A stretch of 64,000 nucleotides of DNA from Tropicimonas isoalkanivorans (GTDB taxonomy: Bacteria > Pseudomonadota > Alphaproteobacteria > Rhodobacterales > Rhodobacteraceae): assembly GCF_900112335.1 (NCBI RefSeq), contig NZ_FOLG01000003.1, positions 62,001 through 126,000 on the forward strand. The letters are read 5' to 3'. Under the pieces are notes generated by a model. The model was not told the origin of the DNA. It saw nothing but the letters and a program-made list of their open reading frames with translations, and did no database searches. Of the stretch, positions 52,892-60,701 are shown piece after piece. Each line of letters begins with the position of its first letter. Position 1 is the first letter of the stretch. The translations under genes and the position numbers were made by a program.

Positions 52892-54136
52892 GTGGTGAGC
52901 ATCGATATCCTGATCAAGGGCGGCACCCTGCCGGACGGCACGCGGGCGGATGTCGCGATCTCAGGCGGCAGCATCACCGCCGTAGAGCCGGACATTTCGG
53001 CGGAGGCGGGAGAGGTTGTCGATGCGACGGGCAAGCTTGTCTCCCCCCCGTTCATCGATGCGCACTTCCACATGGATTCAACCCTCAGCTATGGCCGCCC
53101 GCGCGTGAATGGCTCCGGCACGCTGCTGGAGGGGATCGCGCTCTGGGGCGAGCTGAAGCAGATTCAGACCCGGGAGGACATCGTGGCCCGCGCGCTGGAC
53201 TACTGCCGGCAGGCCGTGGCCAAGGGCGTTCTGGCGATCCGCAGCCATGTGGACGTGACGGACGCGAGCTTCGCCACGGTCGAGGCTCTGCTGGAAGTGC
53301 GCGACATCGTGCGGGACGTGCTGGACCTGCAACTCGTCGCCTTCCCGCAAGACGGCTGGTATCGCACGCCGGGGGCGGAGGCGCAGGTGATCCGGGCGCT
53401 GGACGCGGGTGTCGATGTGGTGGGCGGCATCCCGCATTTCGAGCGTACCATGGCCGATGGCGCCGCAGCCGTCCGCGCTGCCTGCGAACTGGCCGCCGAA
53501 CGGGGCCTGCGCGTCGACCTGCACTGCGACGAGAGCGACGACCCCCTGAGTCGCCACATCGAGACGCTGGCCGCCGAGACGATCCGTTGCGGCTTGCAGG
53601 GGCGCGTCGCGGGGTCTCACCTGACGTCGATGCATTCGATGGACAACTACTACGTCGCCAAGTTGCTGCCGATGATTGCCGAGGCCGAGGTGGCCGCCAT
53701 CCCCAATCCGCTCATCAACATCACCTTGCAGGGGCGGATGGATACCTACCCGAAACGACGCGGCCTGACACGGGTACCGGAGTTGCGCGCCGCCGGCGTG
53801 ACGGTCGCCTTCGGGCAGGATTGCGTCCGCGACCCGTGGTATCCGCTGGGCTCCGGCGACATGCTGGATGTCGCGCACATGGGCCTGCATGTGGCGCTGA
53901 TGACCGACCCGGACGGCATGTGCGCCGCTTTCGACATGGTCACGCAGACCCCGGCGGAGATCATGGGGCTGGACTTCGGGATCGCGCCCGGCAAGCGGGG
54001 CAGTCTGGTCGTTCTCGACGCGTCGGACAGGATCGAAGCGCTGCGACTCCGCCCCGCCCGTCTGTGCGTGATCTCCGATGGGCGGATCGTGTCACGAACG
54101 CAGCCCGCGCAATCCGCCCTGTCGCTGGGGTTCTGA
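52892..54136 (+). CDS. CodA-like cytosine/cyclic-amidine deaminase (amidohydrolase superfamily)
   Basis: The protein of about 414 residues has the entire CodA active-site set at a constant offset of three from the E. coli numbering I recall: His58 and His60 (DAHFH), Gln153, His211 and Glu214 (HCDES), His243 (SHLTSMH) and Asp310 (GQDCVRDPWYPLG). The residue after Asp310 is Cys311, where CodA has an aspartate beside the substrate ring, so a different ring may be used. CodA relatives deaminate cytosine, creatinine or isoguanine-like rings. Three in-frame GTG codons (52886, 52892, 52895) follow AGGGAG; 52892 or 52895 is best spaced. Confidence 0.85.
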   Translation: MVSIDILIKGGTLPDGTRADVAISGGSITAVEPDISAEAGEVVDATGKLVSPPFIDAHFHMDSTLSYGRPRVNGSGTLLEGIALWGELKQIQTREDIVARALDYCRQAVAKGVLAIRSHVDVTDASFATVEALLEVRDIVRDVLDLQLVAFPQDGWYRTPGAEAQVIRALDAGVDVVGGIPHFERTMADGAAAVRAACELAAERGLRVDLHCDESDDPLSRHIETLAAETIRCGLQGRVAGSHLTSMHSMDNYYVAKLLPMIAEAEVAAIPNPLINITLQGRMDTYPKRRGLTRVPELRAAGVTVAFGQDCVRDPWYPLGSGDMLDVAHMGLHVALMTDPDGMCAAFDMVTQTPAEIMGLDFGIAPGKRGSLVVLDASDRIEALRLRPARLCVISDGRIVSRTQPAQSALSLGF

Positions 54137-54150
54137 TCTGCCCGCCGGCC

Positions 54151-54699
54151 TCAAGCCGGCGCGAAATTCAGGATCAGATCCGCCTCCTCGAAACCGAGCG
54201 CCCGGATGTTCCGGTAGGAAATCTGCGCTTCGCCCTCCACCGCCTCGCCGGTGCAGGTCAGAATCGTGTGGCACCCCTTCGATTGCGCGACCTTGATCCG
54301 GTGCGCGAGCAGTGCCTTCTGAATCCCCCGGCCCCGGCTTTCCGGCCGAGTCGCCCCGAAGTCCGTCCACGCATAGCCGTCGCGGATATAGAGCGCTCCA
54401 GTCCCGGCAACATTGCCCCCCTCGACGGCCTGAAAGACGTGCCATCCCGGCGCCGACGGGATCGACTCCAGCCAGGGGCGCGCGCGATCCCCAAGGTCGA
54501 AGGCATCGGAGACAATTCGCGCGAATCCCTGGGCCGACCGCGGCTCCACAGGTCGGATATCCGCCTGCTTGGCGAGGTTTGGCAGTGGGAGGGTGGTGGA
54601 GCGGCGGAACATCCGCCACCCCCGCGCCGGCTTCAGGCCGGCTTTCTCCAGAACGGACGCTTCCGGCGCCTGGTCCGTGCTCAGGAAGAACCGCCGCAC
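54151..54699 (-). CDS. GNAT-family N-acetyltransferase, probably N-terminally shortened
   Basis: The 182-residue frame from a GTG holds a recognisable GNAT core with the acetyl-CoA loop ATRPESRGRGIQKALLAHRI (about 116-135) and a final YRNIRALGFE. Its start (GVRRFFLSTDQAPEASVLEKAGL) looks like the middle of the longer GNAT family it resembles, which in my memory carries about 90 more N-terminal residues. Upstream, the frame stays open but turns into Asp/Pro-rich sequence that is antisense to a membrane ORF. It may be a truncated, possibly non-functional gene. Confidence 0.65.
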   Translation of the reverse strand: MRRFFLSTDQAPEASVLEKAGLKPARGWRMFRRSTTLPLPNLAKQADIRPVEPRSAQGFARIVSDAFDLGDRARPWLESIPSAPGWHVFQAVEGGNVAGTGALYIRDGYAWTDFGATRPESRGRGIQKALLAHRIKVAQSKGCHTILTCTGEAVEGEAQISYRNIRALGFEEADLILNFAPA

Positions 54700-54750
54700 A
54701 CCCGCCGCCCGATATATGTCCGCCGCCTTGGAAATCTTGGCCCCTGCCTG

Positions 54751-54888
54751 GTGTTCTACGTGATTGTCGTCATCGGATGGATGATTGAAGGCGTCCTGGC
54801 CGGCGTCTGGACGCGGCTCTGGCTCGTCATCTGGACGCTGCCAATTCCCCTGCTCTACCTACGGCGGGTTCTGCGGAGAGCGGCGTGA
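54751..54888 (+). CDS. Small two-helix membrane ORF coupled to the carotenoid gene (tentative)
   Basis: A 45-residue frame from GTG 54751 (or 35 residues from ATG 54781) contains two hydrophobic helices, around VIVVIGWMIEGVLAGVW and WLVIWTLPIPLLYL, and ends in an Arg-rich tail. Its TGA overlaps the GTG start of the next gene (GTGA at 54885-54888), the usual sign of translational coupling. No clear ribosome-binding site is visible, and the function is unknown. Confidence 0.4.
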   Translation: MFYVIVVIGWMIEGVLAGVWTRLWLVIWTLPIPLLYLRRVLRRAA

Positions 54889-55514
54889 GACCCGACTTCG
54901 ATACCCTCTTGGTGACCGGCATCGGCCTCAGCATGCTGGTTCTGTCCTATTGGCTGTGGCGCTTTGGCCCCCTGCGAACTGCCGTGTTCGTCGTGCTAGC
55001 CGGGGTGTTTCCCGCGAGCATGGACTTCTTCTCATCGTTTGCCGTCAGCAACTACGTCTACCCCGGGCAGAGCCGCCCCTGGGTTTTCGCGTACATCTTC
55101 TTCGGCTGGATGGCCGTTTGCGGGACGTGCCTGCTGATCGCCGAAGGCGTCCTTGCCGAACCGGGCGACGACGTGCTGTCGCTGCCGAGTCTGCGGTGGC
55201 GGGCGCCGCTCCTTGCCGCCGTGGTGGCGGTTCTATTGGACCTTTTCATCGACCCCATTGCGGTGGCCGCAGGCTACTGGGTGTGGACCAAGCCGGCCAA
55301 CGTGTACTACGAAATCCCGCTACTTAACTTTGTGGGCTGGTTCGTTCTGATGTTCCTGGCACCCCTCGCCTGGATCGAAATCTCCCGGCGTCCGGCCTGG
55401 GGCGGACCCAGGATGCTCCTTGCCAGCCTCGTCGCGCTCCCGGTGCTCTTCCTGGCCAGCATTGCGATGTCGCTGGCACTGAACGGGGCGATTTACCTGG
55501 CCGGGCTCCAATGA
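54885..55514 (+). CDS. Carotenoid biosynthesis protein (CruF/DUF422-like)
   Basis: The 209-residue, very hydrophobic protein has six or seven helices and the family hallmark DLFIDPIAVAAGYWVW, followed by the conserved YYEIPLLNFVGWF. CruF-type proteins hydrate carotenoid ends; the family also includes related archaeal carotenoid enzymes. It starts at a GTG overlapping the small membrane ORF. No other carotenoid genes are in the window, so its partners must lie elsewhere. Confidence 0.78.
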   Translation: MRPDFDTLLVTGIGLSMLVLSYWLWRFGPLRTAVFVVLAGVFPASMDFFSSFAVSNYVYPGQSRPWVFAYIFFGWMAVCGTCLLIAEGVLAEPGDDVLSLPSLRWRAPLLAAVVAVLLDLFIDPIAVAAGYWVWTKPANVYYEIPLLNFVGWFVLMFLAPLAWIEISRRPAWGGPRMLLASLVALPVLFLASIAMSLALNGAIYLAGLQ

Positions 55515-55528
55515 CACAGCCGCGGTTT

Positions 55529-55555
55529 CTGTCCGGCCCCGCGCGGGCCAGACAG
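55529..55555. terminator. Hairpin between convergent carotenoid and M20 genes
   Basis: CTGTC-C-GGCCC (55529-55539) pairs with GGGCC-A-GACAG (55545-55555) around a five-base loop, with a single C-A mismatch. The convergent position suits a bidirectional terminator, though no long T-run follows. Confidence 0.45.
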
Positions 55556-55593
55556 AGGAACAATTATCAAGCGGTGCAATCAGCCCCGAAGCG

Positions 55594-56763
55594 TCATCCC
55601 ACCGGCAGGCGCTGGCGCACGAGCGTTGTCCAATAGGAGCAGCCCCAGCCGATGACCTCGTCGTCGAAGTCGTAGGCCGGATGATGCAGGTCCGCCGATG
55701 GCCCGTTGCCGACGTTGATCATCGCTCCGGGTACCTCATTCAACATGAAGGAGAAATCCTCCCCGCCCAACGTTGGCGGCATGTCCGTGGTCACGTTGTC
55801 CGCTCCGGCGACGGCACGGGCGGCGTCGGCAGCCAGCTCCGTGTGCTCCGCATGGTTCACGGTCACCGGGTAGTGGCGAATGTACTCCGCAACCCCGGTG
55901 CAACCGAACCCCGCCGCGACCTGCTCCACCAGCCCGGCAAGGCGCTGTTCCAGATGGTCCCGGACGTCCTCGCGAAGGGTGCGCACGGTACCGGTGATCT
56001 GGATCTCCTGCGGAATGACGTTGAAGGCATTCCCGCCGGCGATGGTGCACAGGGAGACGACAGCGGCATCGAAGGGGTCGATTGTCCGTGCCGAGAGCGT
56101 CTGGACCGCCTGTATCACGGCGGCGGCGGCGGGCATCGGATCGTGCGTCTTGTGCGGCGTGGCCGCATGCCCGCCCTTGCCCGAAACCGTGATGCGGATC
56201 TCATCAACCGATCCCATGATAGGCCCCGGCGCGATGGTGAAACGGCCGACCTCCAGCCCGGGCCGGTTGTGCATTCCATAAACCTCATCACAGGGCCAAC
56301 GGTCGAAGAGGCCGTCCTGGATCATCGCCCGCGCCCCGGCACCGCCCTCTTCGGCGGGCTGGAAAATCACGATCACGGTGCCGTCGAACGCCCGGGACCT
56401 GGCAAGCTGTCCCGCCGCGCCGAGCAGCATGGTCGTGTGCCCGTCATGCCCGCAGGCGTGCATCACGCCGGGTGTGGTCGAGGCCCAGTCGGCGCCGGTG
56501 TCCTCCAGAATCGGCAGGGCATCCATATCCGCCCGAAGGCCGATGGTCCGCCCGGAGGCGTTGGACTGCCCGTGGATCACCCCTACCACCCCCGTCTGGC
56601 CGATCCCTTCGTGCACCTCGTCAACGCCGGCCGCGCGCAGGGCCTCAGCCACACGGGCCGCTGTGCGCCGGGTCTCATAGAGCAGTTCCGGATGCGCGTG
56701 CAGATCCCGGCGGAAGGCCACGAGCCGCTCGAAATCGCTGGCCAGCCAGTTCTCGATCGCCAT
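55594..56763 (-). CDS. M20-family amidohydrolase (hippurate hydrolase/aminoacylase-like)
   Basis: The 389-residue metallohydrolase has the metal-site motifs RADMDALP (77-84), MHACGHDGH (101-109), FQPAEEGGAGA (about 134-144) with the catalytic Glu pair, GGEDFSFM and LHHPAYDF. The family cleaves N-acyl or N-carbamoyl amino acids. It starts three bases after the ATC-hydrolase-like gene stops, so the two are co-translated and may act in sequence, the first opening a ring and this enzyme removing the resulting acyl or carbamoyl group. Confidence 0.9.
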   Translation of the reverse strand: MAIENWLASDFERLVAFRRDLHAHPELLYETRRTAARVAEALRAAGVDEVHEGIGQTGVVGVIHGQSNASGRTIGLRADMDALPILEDTGADWASTTPGVMHACGHDGHTTMLLGAAGQLARSRAFDGTVIVIFQPAEEGGAGARAMIQDGLFDRWPCDEVYGMHNRPGLEVGRFTIAPGPIMGSVDEIRITVSGKGGHAATPHKTHDPMPAAAAVIQAVQTLSARTIDPFDAAVVSLCTIAGGNAFNVIPQEIQITGTVRTLREDVRDHLEQRLAGLVEQVAAGFGCTGVAEYIRHYPVTVNHAEHTELAADAARAVAGADNVTTDMPPTLGGEDFSFMLNEVPGAMINVGNGPSADLHHPAYDFDDEVIGWGCSYWTTLVRQRLPVG

Positions 56764-56766
56764 GCG

Positions 56767-57234
56767 TCAGTCCTTCTTCATCCGGTAACGAAAATCGCAG
56801 TGGCTTGCGCCCTTCATGATGGTCTGGGTGCGGGTCAGTTCGATCTCCGGGTTGTAGCCGATGCAGAAATCGCCGTCCCGGTTGCAGGACAGCAGATGTC
56901 CGATATCGCCCAGCCCCATCTCCCGGTACATCTCCGCGTACCGGCAGCGGGTGACATTGAAATCCATCTTTTCGGCGGAGGCCTGCAGCGGCTCGATCTC
57001 CAGCGCGTCCTCCTTCGTCCAATTGGGAAGGATCGCGGCGAAATCCTCCAGCGTCGGCGGATGGTCGAGGTGCTCCGCCATGGCCTGGCCTTGCTCGATG
57101 GCCGACCGGGAGCAGGTTTCACCGATCACGGCTTCGGCCTCTTCCCGGCCAGAGCGTTCGACGATCACGTCGAAGACATGCTTGAGGATCATCGCCTCGA
57201 TGCGGCGGCGTTCCAGAATGGGAAGGTCCTTCAT
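56767..57234 (-). CDS. L-2-amino-thiazoline-4-carboxylate hydrolase family protein
   Basis: The 155-residue protein matches the small ATC-hydrolase family (PF14196-like): the central NVTRCRYAEMYREMGL, then GHLLSCNRDGDFCIGYNP and the terminal MKGASHCDFRY. The family's founding member opens the thiazoline ring of ATC to N-carbamoyl-cysteine, and an amidohydrolase then frees cysteine. The neighbour here is an amidohydrolase, so the two-step logic is conserved, but the substrate could be another cyclic isothiourea, amidine or hydantoin-like compound. Confidence 0.85.
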   Translation of the reverse strand: MKDLPILERRRIEAMILKHVFDVIVERSGREEAEAVIGETCSRSAIEQGQAMAEHLDHPPTLEDFAAILPNWTKEDALEIEPLQASAEKMDFNVTRCRYAEMYREMGLGDIGHLLSCNRDGDFCIGYNPEIELTRTQTIMKGASHCDFRYRMKKD

Positions 57235-57298
57235 GGCTCTCCTGTTCGATCAGTTGGGACGACGGCGCGGAACGATCCCGCTGGTTGCGTCGCGCGCG

Positions 57299-58603
57299 TC
57301 AATACTTTGGTTCCGTACGATCCTTGCGTTGCAGCAGGAACAGATAGGCCGGCGCCACCTGCCGCAAAACGGCTTGCGCGGGGAAGGGATGCGGCTTCGT
57401 CACCGGCAGGGCAAGACCGCGCGGGTCCTCTCCTGCCACCGCCCGCGCCATCTCGCGCCCGAGCGCGGTGCCGAGCGCGAGGCCACGCCCGTTGCAGCCG
57501 ATCCAGGTCCAGCCGTCCGGACCGAGCGAATGGACGCGGGGGAATCTGTCCCAATTCATGCTGAGGTACCCGGACCAGACGTGGGTCATTGTGGGCACCC
57601 CCAACTCCGGGAAGGCCTCCGCAAGGTTCCGCGCCGCCTTCTCCCGCACCCTGTCCTTCGCATTCCATGGGCCAAGCACCGCGCCGCCGGTAATGAGCCG
57701 ATTCCGCGCGTCATAGCGGAAGAAGCGCAGGTCGCCGCGCGTGTCGGAGACCGCTTGCCGGCCGGGGAGGATCTTCGTCCGCAAGTTTTCGGGCACCGGC
57801 TCGGTGGACATCTGCCACGAGTGCACCGGGATGATCGAGCGCGCGATGCGGCTGGCAAGGCCCGGCACCTGCTCGCCGGTGTAGGCGTTCGTCGCGAGGA
57901 TCAGCGCGCGCGCCGTAACCTTGCCGGTGGGCGTCGTGACGACCCAGGTGGCGCCGACCCGTTCGAAGTTTTCGGCAGGGGTCTGTTCGTGGATAACCGC
58001 GCTATGGTGTTCTGCCGCGGCCGCGAGCCCGCGGGTCAAAGCCAACGGATTGACGTGCCCCCCCGAGGGGGCCAGCATCCCACCGTGCCAGAAATCGGTT
58101 CCGAGCATCGCCGTCGTCTCGGCGCGGTCCTTCAGCTCGGTCTCCAGTCCGAACCGGCGCCACGCCTCCACCCGCTTCCGGCTCAGGGCGACGCGCCCCG
58201 GCGAGTGTGCGGGCTGGAACCAGCCGGTCTGCTCCGCTTCCGCCTCTATGCCCTCGCGGCGGATGATGTCGAACAGCAGGCCCGCGCTCTGGCCCACCAT
58301 CTCAGCGAACCGCCGACCCGTGTCGCCGAAGCGCTCCACCCAGGCATCGGGTTCCGCCGCCGTGAGCGTGGGGATGACCTGTCCGTTATTGCGGCCCGAG
58401 GCCCCCCAGCCGACGGCCTTGCCTTCCAGAACGATCACATCCTTACCCTCGCGCGCCAGGTGCAGCGCGGCGGAAAGGCCGGTGATTCCGCCCCCGATGA
58501 TGACCGTGTCCGTCTCCACGTCGCCCCGAAGCGGCGGCGCGGGCGGGCGGCCGGGGGGCGTTGCCGCCCAAAGGGAATCTGGATGAGTTACGCTATCTGC
58601 CAT
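57299..58603 (-). CDS. FAD-dependent amine/amino-acid oxidoreductase (DadA/PuuB-like)
   Basis: The 434-residue flavoprotein has the dinucleotide-binding VIIGGGITGLSAALHLA (about 34-50), the WGASGRNNGQV motif of gamma-glutamylputrescine oxidase-like enzymes, and a late GWTWIGCNGRGLALGTALG FAD-closing segment. It oxidises a secondary or primary amine or amino acid to an imine. It is the first gene of the leftward operon and diverges from the AsnC regulator. Sarcosine, released by creatinase, is one possible substrate in this setting, but that is an inference. Confidence 0.87.
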   Translation of the reverse strand: MADSVTHPDSLWAATPPGRPPAPPLRGDVETDTVIIGGGITGLSAALHLAREGKDVIVLEGKAVGWGASGRNNGQVIPTLTAAEPDAWVERFGDTGRRFAEMVGQSAGLLFDIIRREGIEAEAEQTGWFQPAHSPGRVALSRKRVEAWRRFGLETELKDRAETTAMLGTDFWHGGMLAPSGGHVNPLALTRGLAAAAEHHSAVIHEQTPAENFERVGATWVVTTPTGKVTARALILATNAYTGEQVPGLASRIARSIIPVHSWQMSTEPVPENLRTKILPGRQAVSDTRGDLRFFRYDARNRLITGGAVLGPWNAKDRVREKAARNLAEAFPELGVPTMTHVWSGYLSMNWDRFPRVHSLGPDGWTWIGCNGRGLALGTALGREMARAVAGEDPRGLALPVTKPHPFPAQAVLRQVAPAYLFLLQRKDRTEPKY

Positions 58604-58640
58604 TGTTGCACCTATCGCCCCGCGAGAACGGGTTTCTCAG

Positions 58641-58692
58641 TACTTGCCACTGCGCAATACACCATGCTCATACTTGGCCAAAATCTGCGCAA
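58641..58692. promoter_or_regulatory. Paired direct repeats TACTTG...CTGCGCAA in FAD/AsnC divergent gap
   Basis: TACTTG occurs at 58641-58646 and 58671-58676, and CTGCGCAA at 58650-58657 and 58685-58692. The two units are 30-35 bases apart, about three helical turns, as expected for an Lrp/AsnC octamer wrapping DNA between divergent genes. Confidence 0.5.
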
Positions 58693-58715
58693 AAAATTTC
58701 ACCGGAGCCGTCCTC

Positions 58716-59213
58716 ATGTCTCGCCACACCCCGTCCGCCGAACCCGCCGTGACCTTTGACGAGACGGACCGCAAGATCCTCGACGTCCTGCAGCGCGACA
58801 GCGATCTGCCGATCTCGGTCATCGCGGAGCAAGTTGGCCTGTCCACGACGCCCATCTGGCGGCGGATCAAGCGGATGGAGGCCGCTGGCCTGATCCGCGC
58901 CCGCGTCGTGGTCGTGGACCAGAAGCTGGCCAACGTGCCGATGACGGTCTTCATCGGGATCACGGCGCCGCGCCACGAAATGGAATGGCTGGAACGGTTC
59001 CGCGCCCTCATCGACGAAATCCCCGAGGTGGTCGAAGCCTACCGCCTCACCGGTTCCACCGACTACATCATGAAGGTCGTCGTGCCCGATATCGCGACGT
59101 ACGACACCGTCTATCAACGGATGATCGCCTCGCTGGACTTCTCCCAGATCAACTCCTCGATCTCGATGGAGGAGTTGAAATTCACCACCGCCGTGCCGAC
59201 CAAGTACCTCTGA
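58716..59213 (+). CDS. Lrp/AsnC-family transcriptional regulator
   Basis: The 165-residue protein has an N-terminal helix-turn-helix (ETDRKILDVLQRDSDLPISV, then VGLSTTPIWRRIKRMEAAG; about 15-65) and a RAM ligand domain with the conserved VVEAYRLTGSTDYIMKVVV (about 107-125). The ATG at 58716 is preferred over a start 24 codons upstream. It probably senses an amino acid and controls the divergent FAD oxidoreductase/ATC hydrolase/M20 operon. Confidence 0.9.
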   Translation: MSRHTPSAEPAVTFDETDRKILDVLQRDSDLPISVIAEQVGLSTTPIWRRIKRMEAAGLIRARVVVVDQKLANVPMTVFIGITAPRHEMEWLERFRALIDEIPEVVEAYRLTGSTDYIMKVVVPDIATYDTVYQRMIASLDFSQINSSISMEELKFTTAVPTKYL

Positions 59214-59238
59214 GCCGGCGCGGCGGTTTGCTGCGGGA

Positions 59239-59946
59239 TCAGTGCACATGGCCGCCCAGGTAGGCGTCGGTCACGCGCGGGTCCCGGGCCAGGTCGTCGG
59301 CCTCGCCCTCGATGACGATCCGACCACCTTCGATGACGGAGGCCCGGCCCGCAATGCGCAAGGCGGCCTTCACGTTCTGCTCCACGAGCAGGACGGAATA
59401 CCCTTCGGACCGGATTCTTTCCACAAGATCGCAGATGAACCGAACCAGCTTCGGCGCCAGCCCGAGCGACGGTTCGTCCAGCAGCAGGACCTTGGGTTTG
59501 CGCATCAGCGCACGGCCGATGCACAGCATCTGCTGCTCGCCGCCGGACATTGAACCCGCCTGTTGCTTGAGCCGCTCTTCCAGCCGGGGGAACAGGCTCA
59601 ACACGTGGTCCAGCTCCTGCTTGCCCAGCGGCCCGCCCCCGATGACGAGGTTTTCCAGCACCGTCATGTTGGAAAAGATCTGCCGACCCTCCGGCGCCTG
59701 CAGAACACCGCGCTCCGCGATCTCGTGGCTTTTGAGCTTCGTGATGTCCTCCCCGTCGACGAGGATGCTGCCGCCGGTCGCGTGATAAATGCCGGAGATG
59801 CAGCGCATCAGGCTCGTCTTGCCTACACCGTTCGCACCAAGCACCGCCACGATCCCGCCGCGCGGCACACTGACGGACACATCGTGCAGGATCTCCTGCA
59901 CCCCAATCTTGAGCGACAGGTTGCGCACTTCGAGAAGATTGCTCAT
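59239..59946 (-). CDS. livF: Branched-chain amino acid/amide ABC transporter ATP-binding protein LivF
   Basis: The 235-residue ATPase has Walker A GANGVGKTS, signature MSGGEQQMLCIGRALM and Walker B LLLDEPSLGLAP with the LivF-typical GLAPK. It ends the leftward liv operon and overlaps livG by ATGA. Liv systems carry branched-chain amino acids, urea or short amides; the neighbours here point to a nitrogenous compound. Confidence 0.92.
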   Translation of the reverse strand: MSNLLEVRNLSLKIGVQEILHDVSVSVPRGGIVAVLGANGVGKTSLMRCISGIYHATGGSILVDGEDITKLKSHEIAERGVLQAPEGRQIFSNMTVLENLVIGGGPLGKQELDHVLSLFPRLEERLKQQAGSMSGGEQQMLCIGRALMRKPKVLLLDEPSLGLAPKLVRFICDLVERIRSEGYSVLLVEQNVKAALRIAGRASVIEGGRIVIEGEADDLARDPRVTDAYLGGHVH

Positions 59947-60701
59947 TCGTCATCGCCCCCCAGGTAGGCATCGAGGACCGCCTGGTTCTGGCGCACCTCG
60001 ACCGGCGTGTCGTCGGCGATCTTGCGGCCGGAGGCAAGCACCACGACCCGCTCGCAAATCCCCATGACAAGCGACATGTCGTGCTCGACGAGCATGATGG
60101 TCAGCCCCTCGGAATTGAGTTCAGTGATGAATTGCGACAGCTCCGCCGTTTCGGAATGGTTCATGCCCGCGGCCGGTTCGTCCAGAATCAGGAGATCCGG
60201 CTCCATCGCCAGCGCCCGGGCAATTTCCAGATACTTGCGCTTGCCGTAGGACAGGTTCGCCGCAAGGTCGTTGGCCTGTTCGTTGAGCCCGACGCGCTCC
60301 AGCATCTCCCAGCTGCGTTCCGAGATCTCGTGCGACCGTTTCCGCCCGCCGATGACCGATTGGAACGCCCCCACCCCGAGGGCACCGAGGGCGCCGACGG
60401 AGATATTGTCGAAAACGGTCATGTTGGGGAAGACACGCAGGTTCTGGAACGTGCGGGACATGCCCCGATGCGCAACCTGATGCGGCGGCAGGCCGGTGAT
60501 CTCCTCGCCCTTGAACCGCACCGCGCCCGAACTGGGCCGGGTGAAGCCCGAGATCAGGTTGAAGAGCGTCGTCTTGCCTGCGCCGTTCGGGCCAATCAGC
60601 CCGACAAGCTCCCCCTGCCCCACGTGGGTGGTGACTTCGTCCACCGCTGTCAGGCCGCCGAAATGGCGCGTCAGGCCGTCGAGTTCGAGAAGTGCCGTCA
60701 T
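59943..60701 (-). CDS. livG: Branched-chain amino acid/amide ABC transporter ATP-binding protein LivG
   Basis: The 252-residue ATPase has Walker A GPNGAGKTT, the LivG-type SRTFQNLRVFPNMTV Q-loop, NLSYGKRKYLEIARALA signature and Walker B LLILDEPAAGMNH. The start at 60701 is coupled by ATGA to livM; the longer frame upstream reads through livM in the wrong phase. Confidence 0.92.
   Translation of the reverse strand: MTALLELDGLTRHFGGLTAVDEVTTHVGQGELVGLIGPNGAGKTTLFNLISGFTRPSSGAVRFKGEEITGLPPHQVAHRGMSRTFQNLRVFPNMTVFDNISVGALGALGVGAFQSVIGGRKRSHEISERSWEMLERVGLNEQANDLAANLSYGKRKYLEIARALAMEPDLLILDEPAAGMNHSETAELSQFITELNSEGLTIMLVEHDMSLVMGICERVVVLASGRKIADDTPVEVRQNQAVLDAYLGGDDE

Noticed and set aside
55681-57564. 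627-codon open frame on the plus strand
   Set aside because: It runs antisense through the M20, ATC-hydrolase-like and FAD genes, whose motifs are clear on the minus strand.
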